Below are positions 25,305 through 33,638 of a stretch of DNA of 64,000 nucleotides, piece after piece. The position numbers and the translations under genes were made by a program. The notes under the pieces are model-generated. The model was not told where the DNA came from. It was given only the letters and a program-made list of their open reading frames with translations, and did not search any database. The DNA is taken from contig NZ_SNYH01000001.1 of the NCBI RefSeq assembly GCF_004363005.1, forward strand, positions 124,001 to 188,000. Reading direction: 5' to 3'. Each line of letters begins with the position of its first letter. Position 1 is the first letter of the stretch. The stretch is from Tenacibaculum caenipelagi (lineage in GTDB: Bacteria > Bacteroidota > Bacteroidia > Flavobacteriales > Flavobacteriaceae).

Positions 25305-26127
25305 TTATCAGCTTTTTTTCAATATCTCGTATTAATTCTAGTTTTCTTTTATGTAAAATAATCTGCTTTATTCTAAGACTTACATAGCTTAATGGAGCCG
25401 TAGCGTTTTGTGGCAACACATTTTTTACAGCGACCAAATATACTCCTAAACTATCTTCTTTTTGTATGAATTTTGATATTTTTAACAAATTTTCCTTAGT
25501 TTCAGTACGTAAAGGCGGTATTTTTTTCTTTAAATAATCAAAAGTTACCCATGTCGAATCTTGTAAACGATACGATTTAAAATTTAGTAAATGCCTTTCT
25601 AAATCTTCTTTATCTTCTTCTTTATCCGATTTGAATTGCGCAATGGTCTCTTTTTTATCTAAAAAGTTTTTCCCAAAATGTACATATTCAAATTGTACAA
25701 GTTCTTCGCTTACCTTAAAATTTTCTTTATTTTCTTCGTAATATAATGCTATTTCTTCCTCAGTAACAATAGTATCTAGTTGCTGCTTTATCAACCGTTC
25801 TTTATAGCCATTAATATACAAACTCTTTCTATAATCATTTACCAAATTCTGAATCTCTTCACTATTTACTTCAGAGATATTCTCTTCTGCTTTTATGTAT
25901 AATAATTCTTGTTTAGCCCAAGAGTTGATAAGTCCTTTAACAACGACTAAACTGTCTTTTGACGAAAGATTCTTAGGTAATAACACCTCTATATCTTTCA
26001 TATACAAATGCTTGTTATATACTGTTGCTATTGGTTTATCATCTCTAGTCTTTTTTGTCTTTAAACTGACTAAATCACATGAAGAAGCAATAATTAATAA
26101 TACTATTATTAAGCTATATTTTTTCAC
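25267..26127 (-). CDS. SurA_N-like lipoprotein without a visible parvulin domain
   Basis: A 286-residue lipoprotein, signal 'KKYSLIIVLLIIASSC' with Cys17. The region after it reads like a SurA/PpiD N-terminal chaperone domain ('PIATVYNKHLYMKDIEVLLP', 'LINSWAKQELLYIKAEENIS', 'EEEIALYYEENKENFKVSEE'). The GG-x-LG and FGxH segments of a parvulin domain are absent, so it probably has chaperone but no isomerase activity. It sits between two two-domain parvulins, six bases after one and overlapping the other by 38 bases. Function is inferred from this context. Confidence 0.75.
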   Translation of the reverse strand: MKKYSLIIVLLIIASSCDLVSLKTKKTRDDKPIATVYNKHLYMKDIEVLLPKNLSSKDSLVVVKGLINSWAKQELLYIKAEENISEVNSEEIQNLVNDYRKSLYINGYKERLIKQQLDTIVTEEEIALYYEENKENFKVSEELVQFEYVHFGKNFLDKKETIAQFKSDKEEDKEDLERHLLNFKSYRLQDSTWVTFDYLKKKIPPLRTETKENLLKISKFIQKEDSLGVYLVAVKNVLPQNATAPLSYVSLRIKQIILHKRKLELIRDIEKKLINDAIQNKNFKEY

Positions 26128-26132
26128 TTTAA

Positions 26133-27734
26133 TTACTGATTATATGTTCTCTTTAATTTCCTCAAAACTCGTTCTTTTACCACAACAGTATTATTCTTTC
26201 TTAAGTTTTTTATCCATTCTTTTTCTAATTCATCTTGGTAATCACTCATCACCTTTCCTCTTACTTTATCAAATTCTTTACCATACTTTACTTGATTTGA
26301 ACGATAGTATGCTTTTACCCCCAAAGTATCTTGTGATGCTTTATTCCAAATTTTCTCTTGCATCAAATCAAACAACAACAACCCTTCTCTGTATTCTTGT
26401 AGCGTACTCTTATATACTGGATCAGTATTTGCTAATTGCTCTTTAAAATAATTTACGAGTTCTATATTTTTAAATTCTTCAAACAAACGTTGAATACTAG
26501 CCTGTTTTTTGAGCTTGATATACTTTAGAAAATCTTTTTGTAAAAACTTTTTTTCGTTTATAGAAAGTACTACAGCATTCAATTCATTCTCTTTTACTGC
26601 TTCTCTCTTATTCTTTGTGAAAATTTCTAACGCTTTAGGATATTCTTTAATTTGATATTTCTCTTTGAGCTTTTTTAATACTATTTGATTTGATATGCTT
26701 GCTCTTTTAGACCTTTTTACCTTTCTCCTCAATTCATCTTGCATTTCTTCAAAAGAAGCAACCGGATAGTTTTTTAATAACTTAACAATATGCCATCCAT
26801 ATTTAGTTTTAAAAGGCTTGCTATACTCTCCCTCTTTAGTTAAAGATCTAACACTATTTTCAAACTCCTCTACCATTTCCCCTGTACCAAACCTAGGTAA
26901 CTTACCTCCAACTTTAGCCGAACCAAAATCATCTGAATACTTAATTGCCATTTCTTCAAAAGACGCTCCCGATTGTAGTTTTTGATATATTGAATCTATC
27001 TTCAATCGACTCTTCGTTGAATTCTTAACCAAGATATGAGCTACATCAAACTCTCCTCTAGATTGTCTAATACCTGTAACTTTTAGAATATGAACTCCAA
27101 ATTTTGTTTTAAATGGCTCTGATATTTCTCCTAGTTGAGTTTTATATGCAGCTTCTTCTAACGGATATAACATAGCAAAGGCTGAAAAATATCCTAAATT
27201 ACCTCCGTTAACTCTTGCAGAAGGGTCTTCTGATACTTCCCTAGCTACTACATCAAAATCTTCTCCAGAAACAATACGTTGTCTAATTCGAGTAATTTTC
27301 TCTAATAAAAACAGAGTATCAACTGCTATTCCATTACTAGGGTAGCGTATTAAAACATGACTAGCTTTAACCTCTTTTCTAGTACGATTATAAGCCTGCT
27401 GTACTAACTCGTTTAAAGTTTCTTCATCGTACAGGTATGGAGCTATTAATTGTTGCTTATAACCTTCAAATTCTTGCTGATAAGCTTTAACCGTATCTAA
27501 CTTTAAGTCATATGCTTCTTTTACCTTTAGCTTATAGTTGATAAACAACTCAAGGTAGTTATCAATATCTTTAGACTCTTTGTCTTCTACTATAGGTAGG
27601 TTCTTTTCATACACTTGCTTAAACTCTGAAACCATAACAGGAACATTGTTTATACTAAATAACTCCTGATCTTTCTGTGAAAAAGACGGCAACACACTAC
27701 AACAAACAAATGATATGAAAAGAAGTTTTTTCAT
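26133..27734 (-). CDS. Peptidyl-prolyl isomerase with two parvulin domains (SurA/PpiD-like)
   Basis: A 533-residue periplasmic foldase. A signal peptide ('KKLLFISFVCCSVLPSFSQK') is followed by an N-terminal helical chaperone part ('SINNVPVMVSEFKQVYEKNL') and two parvulin domains. Domain 1 has 'VKASHVLIRYPSNG', 'NGGNLGYFSAFAMLYPLEEA' and 'FKTKFGVHILKVTG'; domain 2 has 'FDVAHILVKNS', 'VGGKLPRFGTGEMVEEFE' and 'FKTKYGWHIVKLLK'. The C-terminal 170 residues are helical and basic. It is the first foldase of the operon, nine bases behind a DUF493 gene. Confidence 0.9.
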   Translation of the reverse strand: MKKLLFISFVCCSVLPSFSQKDQELFSINNVPVMVSEFKQVYEKNLPIVEDKESKDIDNYLELFINYKLKVKEAYDLKLDTVKAYQQEFEGYKQQLIAPYLYDEETLNELVQQAYNRTRKEVKASHVLIRYPSNGIAVDTLFLLEKITRIRQRIVSGEDFDVVAREVSEDPSARVNGGNLGYFSAFAMLYPLEEAAYKTQLGEISEPFKTKFGVHILKVTGIRQSRGEFDVAHILVKNSTKSRLKIDSIYQKLQSGASFEEMAIKYSDDFGSAKVGGKLPRFGTGEMVEEFENSVRSLTKEGEYSKPFKTKYGWHIVKLLKNYPVASFEEMQDELRRKVKRSKRASISNQIVLKKLKEKYQIKEYPKALEIFTKNKREAVKENELNAVVLSINEKKFLQKDFLKYIKLKKQASIQRLFEEFKNIELVNYFKEQLANTDPVYKSTLQEYREGLLLFDLMQEKIWNKASQDTLGVKAYYRSNQVKYGKEFDKVRGKVMSDYQDELEKEWIKNLRKNNTVVVKERVLRKLKRTYNQ

Positions 27735-27743
27735 GCTATAAAT

Positions 27744-28025
27744 TTACAAAGAAATAATCCCTTTTATAGCTTCTGCTTTTTTGTAATACGAAATAACCTC
27801 ATCAGAACTTTTAACTGTTAAGTGTATTGATACACTTACATACTTTCCTGTTTTCGATTTTTTAGTATCGATAACCGCTCCTCCTTCATTAAACAAATCT
27901 TGTACTTCTTGTACTTGATTCCCATCAGTTGGAACAATAAATTTATATAAATACTTAGCAGGAAAGGTTGTTGTATCTTCTAACTGTGATTTTAATTTTG
28001 CGTAAAAAGCTTCTCTATCTTGCAT
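27744..28025 (-). CDS. DUF493 (YbeD-like) protein
   Basis: A 93-residue protein of the DUF493/YbeD family, a small ferredoxin-like fold resembling regulatory ACT domains. Segments: 'FYAKLKSQLEDTTTFPAKYL', 'YKFIVPTDGNQVQEVQDLF', 'SKTGKYVSVSIHLTVKSSDE' and 'VISYYKKAEAIKGIISL'. In other bacteria it often lies by lipoate genes; here it heads the foldase cluster at nine bases spacing, which may be only transcriptional convenience. Confidence 0.87.
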   Translation of the reverse strand: MQDREAFYAKLKSQLEDTTTFPAKYLYKFIVPTDGNQVQEVQDLFNEGGAVIDTKKSKTGKYVSVSIHLTVKSSDEVISYYKKAEAIKGIISL

Positions 28026-28130
28026 AACTCAATAATTACTGTTTTTATTAAAATTCATCAAAAAATTATGGAATATATATTGATGAAGCACAAAATTACA
28101 CTATTTATTATATTTATAACTTGAAACTTT

Positions 28131-28138
28131 TATTTTTG
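28131..28138 (+). promoter_or_regulatory. -7 box (TATTTTTG) four bases before the ATG: leaderless transcript likely
   Basis: TATTTTTG matches TAnnTTTG. With the usual distance of about 7 bases to the transcription start, the RNA would begin at or beside the ATG at 28143. Confidence 0.55.
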
Positions 28139-28142
28139 CCCC

Positions 28143-28685
28143 ATGCAACAAAAAATAGTTTTAATAGGTGGTCCTGGTACTGGTAAATCCTCAATTTTAA
28201 GAGAATTTATCAACCGTGGATATGAATGTATGCCTGAGATTTCAAGAGAAGTAACTCTAAAAGCTCAAAAAGATGGAATAGATCAACTTTTTTTAGAACA
28301 ACCTTTACTATTTAGTCAGCTTCTATTAGAAGGAAGAGAGCAACAATATTTAGATGCTCATCAAAGTGATGCTGAAATAGTTTTTTTTGATAGAGGAATT
28401 CCAGACGTACATGCTTACATGAATTACTTAGGGTCTGATTATCCTGATATTTTCATAAAAAAAAGCTATAAATATATCTATACAAGAGTATTTATGTGTG
28501 CTCCTTGGGAGGCTATCTATAAATCTGATAACGAACGTTACGAAACTTTTGAACAGTCTGTTAAAATTGACACCTTTTTAAAAGAAGCCTACGAAGAAAT
28601 AGGGTATAATATTATTGATGTTCCTTTTGGAGCAATACATGAACGCTGTGACTTTATCTTACATTCGTTAAAACACAATGTATGA
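28143..28685 (+). CDS. AAA_28-like ATP-binding protein (P-loop kinase-like)
   Basis: A 180-residue P-loop protein. Walker A 'IGGPGTGKSSILREF' starts at residue 8, so the chosen ATG cannot move far. Then come 'GYECMPEISREVTLKAQKDG', the kinase-like Walker B 'IVFFDRGIPDVHAYMNYLG' and 'WEAIYKSDNERYETFEQSVK' with a lid-type Arg. This fits the AAA_28 family, nucleotide-binding proteins of unknown substrate. It overlaps recQ by eight bases and is translated together with it, and fmt follows in the same operon. Confidence 0.85.
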   Translation: MQQKIVLIGGPGTGKSSILREFINRGYECMPEISREVTLKAQKDGIDQLFLEQPLLFSQLLLEGREQQYLDAHQSDAEIVFFDRGIPDVHAYMNYLGSDYPDIFIKKSYKYIYTRVFMCAPWEAIYKSDNERYETFEQSVKIDTFLKEAYEEIGYNIIDVPFGAIHERCDFILHSLKHNV

Positions 28686-30564
28686 TAAATCGCTGCAAAT
28701 ATTAAAACATTACTGGGGGTTTAACTCGTTTAGAGAGCCTCAACAAGAAATAATTACTGAGATTTTAGCGGGGAACAATGCAATTGCTTTACTTCCTACT
28801 GGAGGTGGAAAGTCTATTTGTTTTCAAATACCAGCTTTAGTAAAAGAAGGTGTTTGTATCGTCGTTTCTCCTTTAATTGCTTTAATGCAAGATCAAGTAA
28901 GCAACCTTACTGATAAAGGTATAAAAGCTACCCTGATTCCTTCTGGAAGTAGTCAAGACGAAATCATTACTCTTTTTGATAATGTCAGATTTGGTAACAC
29001 CAAATTTTTATACATTTCTCCTGAGCGATTACAATCACGTTTTATTCAAGAGAAAATTAAACAATTAAATGTCAATTTAATTGCAATTGATGAGGCTCAT
29101 TGTATTTCTGAATGGGGACATGATTTTCGTCCATCCTATCAAAACATCACCGTTTTAAAAGAATTACAACCTTCAGCTACGATTATTGCTTTAACAGCCA
29201 CCGCTACTCAAAAAGTAATTTCTGATATTGCTAGTTCACTTGAGTTAAAAAATCCAACAGTTTTCAAACAATCATTTTATCGCAAGAATTTAGCCTATCA
29301 AATTTTTCAAACAGATGATAAACTTGGTAAACTCAATCAAATTTTCACCAAAACGAAAGCTCCTGCTATTGTATATGTGAACACTCGCAGCAAAACGAAG
29401 GAAATAAGTAGTTACTTAAATGCTCAAGGATTTAAAAGTTCATTTTACCATGGTGGATTGTCTTCCGTAGAAAAAAAAATGACTTTTGATAATTGGATGC
29501 AAGAAAAAACACCCATCATAGTTGCAACCAATGCCTTTGGAATGGGAATTGACAAACCGAATGTTCGTGTGGTTGTACACATCAACTTACCTTCTTCAAT
29601 TGAAAATTATATTCAGGAAGCTGGTCGTGGTGGACGTGATGGATCTAAGTCTTTTTCTGTAGTATTAACAAATAATAGTGATATTTCTTTAAGTAGCGAG
29701 TTGCTAAAAAAATCACTTCCTAGTGTTAATGAAATAAAAGTTGTTCATCAAAAACTATATCAACATTTTCAAATTGCCAAAGGAGAATTAATCGAATCAT
29801 CTTTTGACTTCAACTTTTTAGACTTTTGTAGTAAATATGGTTTTATCCCTAACAAAACCTTTAACGCACTTCAAATACTAACCAATAACGGAATTATAGA
29901 ACTCAATCATAATTTCCAACAGAAATCTACCGTTCAGTTTCTTGCATCAAGTAAACAAGTAATTTCTCAAACACACCAACACAAAAAGCTCAAAAATTTC
30001 GTTCAACAAGTTTTACGCATGTATGGTGGTATCTTTGAAAGTCCTGTAAAAATTGATGAATTTTATATTGCTAAAAAACTAGGCACTACTTCATGGTTTG
30101 TCATTGATATGTTAGAAAAATTAGCCCAAGAAGAATTGATTACATATACAAAATCAACTAATAATTCAGAGCTTTTCTTTTTGCTACCTAGAGAAGATGA
30201 TAAAACCATTAACCGAATTTCAGTAAACATTCAGTACTATATTAAACAGAAAGAGCAAAAAAACAACGATTTACTTCAATTTATTCAAAATGATGCTGTT
30301 TGCAGAAGCGTACAACTACTCTCCTATTTTGGTGAAAATAACACCCAAAATTGTGGAATGTGTGATGTATGCTTACAGAAAAAAGCAACAACGAGCGTAA
30401 GTGTACAAGATCTATTATCTGTATTTGAGAATGAAAAAAGCTACACTATTCCCGAAATCTGTGCAATCCTAAACGAAAAAGAAGCGAACATTTTAATACT
30501 TTTGCGTAAGCTACTTGCTGAAGAAAAAATACACACAAATAACAACAAATACTATTTAATATAA
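28678..30564 (+). CDS. recQ: ATP-dependent DNA helicase RecQ
   Basis: A 628-residue RecQ helicase, unwinding 3'-5' in recombination and repair. It has 'WGFNSFREPQQEIITEIL' (motif 0), Walker A 'LLPTGGGKSICFQIP', the DEAH box 'AIDEAHCISEWGHDFRPSY', 'ALTATAT', 'FYHGGLSS', 'ATNAFGMGIDKPNVRVVVH' and 'YIQEAGRGGRDG'. The zinc-binding RQC part is visible as 'CRSVQLLSYFG' with 'NCGMCDVCLQ'. No HRDC domain is seen; the C-terminus holds a small winged-helix-like segment instead. It overlaps the upstream ATPase gene by eight bases and abuts fmt. Confidence 0.93.
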   Translation: MYDKSLQILKHYWGFNSFREPQQEIITEILAGNNAIALLPTGGGKSICFQIPALVKEGVCIVVSPLIALMQDQVSNLTDKGIKATLIPSGSSQDEIITLFDNVRFGNTKFLYISPERLQSRFIQEKIKQLNVNLIAIDEAHCISEWGHDFRPSYQNITVLKELQPSATIIALTATATQKVISDIASSLELKNPTVFKQSFYRKNLAYQIFQTDDKLGKLNQIFTKTKAPAIVYVNTRSKTKEISSYLNAQGFKSSFYHGGLSSVEKKMTFDNWMQEKTPIIVATNAFGMGIDKPNVRVVVHINLPSSIENYIQEAGRGGRDGSKSFSVVLTNNSDISLSSELLKKSLPSVNEIKVVHQKLYQHFQIAKGELIESSFDFNFLDFCSKYGFIPNKTFNALQILTNNGIIELNHNFQQKSTVQFLASSKQVISQTHQHKKLKNFVQQVLRMYGGIFESPVKIDEFYIAKKLGTTSWFVIDMLEKLAQEELITYTKSTNNSELFFLLPREDDKTINRISVNIQYYIKQKEQKNNDLLQFIQNDAVCRSVQLLSYFGENNTQNCGMCDVCLQKKATTSVSVQDLLSVFENEKSYTIPEICAILNEKEANILILLRKLLAEEKIHTNNNKYYLI

Positions 30565-31509
30565 ATGAGAGATTTACGCATTGTTTTTATGGGAACCCCT
30601 GATTTTGCTGCTACTATTCTACAACACTTGGTAGAAAATGATTATAATGTCGTAGGGGTTATTACTGCTGCAGACAAACCTGCTGGTAGAGGTCGTAAGC
30701 TAAATCAATCTGCAGTAAAAAAATATGCGTTGTCTCAAAACTTACCTATTCTTCAACCTAAAAATTTAAAAAGTGAAGAATTTCAAGAAGAATTAAAAAA
30801 GTGGAATGCCAATTTGCAAATAGTTGTGGCATTTAGAATGTTACCGAAATCAGTTTGGGCAATGCCTGAATATGGTACCTTTAATCTACACGCTTCGTTA
30901 TTACCAGAATATCGTGGAGCAGCTCCTATTAACTGGGCAATCATTAATGGTGAAACCAAAACAGGTGTTACGACTTTCTTTATTGATGATAAAATTGATA
31001 CGGGTGAAATTATCTTACAGAAAGAAATTGATATTAAAGAAGACGAAATCGTTGGTGAATTACATGACAAACTAATGTATTTAGGAGCTGGTTTGGTTGC
31101 TGAAACTGTCGACTTAATTGCAAAAGGAAATGTAACCACTACCAAACAACCAGAATTGGAAGAAAAATCAGCACCAAAACTATACCCTCATAATTGTAAA
31201 ATAGATTGGTCTAAATCTTTAGACGCTATATACAATCATATTCGTGGATTAAATCCATATCCTGCTGCATGGACAACAATTATGAATGGTAATGATGAAG
31301 TTTCTGCTAAAATTTATGAAGTATCTAAAGAATGCTCTTCACACACTTTAGAAATTGGTACAATTATCACAAGTAAAAAAGAGTTAAAAATAGCAGTTAC
31401 AGACGGTTACCTAAACATCCTTCAAATTAAAATTTCTGGAAAAAAATTAATGGATACTCAAAGTTTATTAAATGGTTTTCAATTTGAAAAAGGAGCTAAA
31501 ATGCTGTAG
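30565..31509 (+). CDS. fmt: Methionyl-tRNA formyltransferase
   Basis: A 314-residue enzyme that formylates initiator Met-tRNA using 10-formyl-THF. Features: 'LRIVFMGTPDFAATIL' at the start, 'VITAADKPAGRGRKLNQSAV', the catalytic region 'FNLHASLLPEYRGAAPINWA' (Asn and His), 'KTGVTTFFIDDKIDTGEI' (Asp) and a C-terminal OB-like domain with 'LNPYPAAWTT'. Length is typical. Its ATG directly follows the recQ stop, so it is the third gene of a tight operon. Confidence 0.96.
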   Translation: MRDLRIVFMGTPDFAATILQHLVENDYNVVGVITAADKPAGRGRKLNQSAVKKYALSQNLPILQPKNLKSEEFQEELKKWNANLQIVVAFRMLPKSVWAMPEYGTFNLHASLLPEYRGAAPINWAIINGETKTGVTTFFIDDKIDTGEIILQKEIDIKEDEIVGELHDKLMYLGAGLVAETVDLIAKGNVTTTKQPELEEKSAPKLYPHNCKIDWSKSLDAIYNHIRGLNPYPAAWTTIMNGNDEVSAKIYEVSKECSSHTLEIGTIITSKKELKIAVTDGYLNILQIKISGKKLMDTQSLLNGFQFEKGAKML

Positions 31510-31557
31510 CCCTTTGTTTATAAGGTTTTAGCGTTTTCAACAAAAAAATAATAAGGG

Positions 31558-31588
31558 TTATTAACAATTCTACATAACTTATTAACAA
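31558..31588 (+). repeat. Direct repeat TTATTAACAA x2 upstream of HU
   Basis: TTATTAACAA occurs at 31558-31567 and again at 31579-31588, 21 bases apart (about two DNA turns), just upstream of the HU promoter. It may be a regulator binding site; this is inference. Confidence 0.4.
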
Positions 31589-31613
31589 AAGAGTGTTTTT
31601 TTGGGAGCAAATC

Positions 31614-31643
31614 TTGCACAATACCGCATTCCGTCTATATTTG
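31614..31643 (+). promoter_or_regulatory. Promoter of the HU gene (TTG-N19-TATATTTG)
   Basis: TTG at 31614-31616 and TATATTTG at 31636-31643, spaced 19 bases, match the Bacteroidetes -33/-7 pattern. The leader would be about 46 bases. Confidence 0.65.
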
Positions 31644-31695
31644 TTGAGCTATTGAAGCAAAAAATATTAATTAATTTTTAAAATCTATTAAAATT

Positions 31696-31968
31696 ATGAA
31701 CAAATCAGATTTAATCGATGCGATGGCTGCTGATGCAGGAATTTCAAAAGCTGCTGCTAAAGCTGCATTAGATTCTTTAACTGCTAACGTAACAAAAACT
31801 TTAAAGAAAGGTGATAAAGTTGCTTTAGTTGGGTGGGGAACTTGGTCTGTTTCTAAGAGAGCTGCTAGAACTGGTAGAAATCCTCAAACTGGAAAAGAAA
31901 TCAAAATTGCTGCTAAAAATGTAGTTAAGTTTAAAGCTGGTGCTGGTTTAAGCGATTCAGTAAACTAA
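31696..31968 (+). CDS. HU-family DNA-binding protein
   Basis: A 90-residue histone-like protein that bends DNA and compacts the nucleoid. It has the canonical pattern '[20 protein letters not shown]' (helical dimer part), '[20 protein letters not shown]', the arm tip '[10 protein letters not shown]' with the intercalating Pro, and '[19 protein letters not shown]'. It is a single gene with a strong promoter and terminator, as expected for an abundant protein. Confidence 0.97.
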   Translation: MNKSDLIDAMAADAGISKAAAKAALDSLTANVTKTLKKGDKVALVGWGTWSVSKRAARTGRNPQTGKEIKIAAKNVVKFKAGAGLSDSVN

Positions 31969-31990
31969 TATTTTCCTCGAAACATATTAC

Positions 31991-32023
31991 AACAGCATTT
32001 AGACAGCTAAATGCTGTTTTTTT
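31991..32023 (+). terminator. Intrinsic terminator after HU
   Basis: AACAGCATTTA-GACAGC-TAAATGCTGTT is an 11-base stem followed by T-rich sequence. Confidence 0.92.
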
Positions 32024-32088
32024 ATACCTAAGTGTCACAAAAAATATATGATTGTTGTCTATTATATAGAACTTAAAACAATTATACA

Positions 32089-32859
32089 ATGAAAAATATA
32101 GTTACCGCAATTGCTCTTTTATTTTGCTTTTCAACTGCTTTTGCTCAAAAAACCGTAAATGCTTCTGACATTATGAGAGATGTTAAAAACGGAAAGGCAG
32201 TAGAAATTTCTAACGCTACTATTAAAGGAACATTAGATTTTACTTTTATGGAAGAAGCTCTCCCCAAATTACCAACAAGAAAACGTTGGTGGAATAATGG
32301 TGGATCTAATACTATTGAGAAACAAATCACCAATAAAGTTTCGTTTGTAAATTGTGTTTTTAACGATGATGTGTTAGCTTATATTCCTGATGAAAAAAGT
32401 GGATATACTTTTGTAGCTAATTTTGAAGATATAGTCATATTTAGAGATTGTACTTTTGAGCAAAAGGCCATGTTTAAATATTCTGACTTCGAAAAAAACA
32501 CTGACTTTTCTAATACTAAATTTAAAGGGAATTCTACTTTTAAATACGCAAAATTTGACAGAGATATTTCTTTTAAAAATACTTTATTCGAAGAACCTTC
32601 TACCTTTAAATATGCTAACTTTAAACGTTTTGTAAGTTTTGAAAACTCAGTTTTTAACGAAAGTGCTATTTTTAAATATACTGAGTTTAAAGATGGTGTA
32701 TCGTTTAGAAATGTAAAATTTGAAGAAGATTTAAATATTAAATATACCAAAGTATCAGGCGAATTTGATATTACTAATATGGAAGTTGCCTTCGATATCG
32801 ATTCAAAATACACCAAAATAAACGGAAAAAGCTTTAATAAATATTTGATTAAAAAATAA
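32089..32859 (+). CDS. Secreted pentapeptide-like repeat protein with 22-residue period
   Basis: A 256-residue exported protein (signal 'IVTAIALLFCFSTAFAQK'). From about residue 85 it carries a repeated FxxxxFxxxxxF pattern. Four successive blocks begin FKYSDF, FKYAKF, FKYANF and FKYTEF, each exactly 22 residues apart, with Phe at positions 1, 6, 12 and 17. Ordinary pentapeptide repeats have strict five-residue spacing and 20-residue coils; here each half-coil carries one extra residue. A right-handed beta-helix is the likely fold. Function is unknown; cytosolic pentapeptide proteins can mimic DNA, but this one is exported. It is monocistronic with its own terminator. Confidence 0.75.
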   Translation: MKNIVTAIALLFCFSTAFAQKTVNASDIMRDVKNGKAVEISNATIKGTLDFTFMEEALPKLPTRKRWWNNGGSNTIEKQITNKVSFVNCVFNDDVLAYIPDEKSGYTFVANFEDIVIFRDCTFEQKAMFKYSDFEKNTDFSNTKFKGNSTFKYAKFDRDISFKNTLFEEPSTFKYANFKRFVSFENSVFNESAIFKYTEFKDGVSFRNVKFEEDLNIKYTKVSGEFDITNMEVAFDIDSKYTKINGKSFNKYLIKK

Positions 32860-32897
32860 CCGTAAAAAACTTTTCTCTTAAAACTATAATAAAATAA

Positions 32898-32925
32898 AAC
32901 TCGGAATGTATATTCCGAGTTTTTG
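32898..32925 (+). terminator. Intrinsic terminator
   Basis: AAACTCGGAAT-GTAT-ATTCCGAGTTT followed by TT, behind the repeat protein gene. Confidence 0.88.
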
Positions 32926-33082
32926 GTTTTTAAAATTTAAGTTGCTCCATAAAATTAATTACACTAACTTAGTATTCAACTTCTTACCCTCAAAAACCAA
33001 CAACTACAAATGGAGTCCAGAAACCATTTAAAAACGGGGTAAATCCGAAAAACCAAACGAGTAGGAACTAAATTTTAAGATT

Positions 33083-33355
33083 ATGCCAAAGTATGTTATT
33101 GAACGAGAACTTTCAGGAGCTGGTGAATTAACTTCTGACCAATTAAAAGAAATTTCGCAGACTTCTTGTGATGTATTGGATGAACTAGGCCCAAAAATAC
33201 AATGGGTTCATAGTTATGTTACAGATAATAAAATATACTGTATTTATAATGCTCCTAACGAATCGAAGATTCGTGAACACGCTGAAAAGGGTGGATTTCC
33301 TATAAATAAAATTAATAAAGTTTCAACTATTATAGATCCTATTACAGCTGAATAA
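33083..33355 (+). CDS. DUF4242 protein
   Basis: A 90-residue cytosolic protein of the DUF4242 family. It begins 'MPKYVIERELSGAGELTSDQ' and contains 'VHSYVTDNKIYCIYNAPNES' and 'REHAEKGGFPINKINKV', the family's usual ferredoxin-like pattern with a His near the end of a helix. Some members (SCO4226 type) bind nickel; whether this one does is not shown by its sequence. It stands alone with a terminator behind it. Confidence 0.85.
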   Translation: MPKYVIERELSGAGELTSDQLKEISQTSCDVLDELGPKIQWVHSYVTDNKIYCIYNAPNESKIREHAEKGGFPINKINKVSTIIDPITAE

Positions 33356-33394
33356 AGCATATTAATTAACACATTATCTTATTAAATTATTAAT

Positions 33395-33425
33395 AAAATC
33401 CTTGTTTATTTTACGAGGATTTTGT
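33395..33425 (+). terminator. Intrinsic terminator
   Basis: AAAATCCTTG and CGAGGATTTT form a 10-pair stem (one T-G) followed by T's. The remaining gap to 33638 is AT-rich and shows nothing else that I can support. Confidence 0.75.
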
Positions 33426-33638
33426 TTTAAAATTCATATTCTTTTATTTCATTTTAATTTTAAACAACCACAAGCAATACCTTATAAGTACTATTGTAAA
33501 AACTTTTATTATTTATAATTTACAATTGGTATTTATCCTGATTTTGATAACTTCGCTATTAATAGATTTAAACCTCTCTCGACCAACATTGACTAACATC
33601 TTAAAATAATGATATAGCCAATTAATTAACTGATAAAC

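Noticed and set aside
31558..31588. TTATTAACAA repeats as DnaA boxes of a replication origin
   Set aside because: They differ from TTATnCACA, only two copies are present, and no dnaA, dnaN or other origin marker is nearby.
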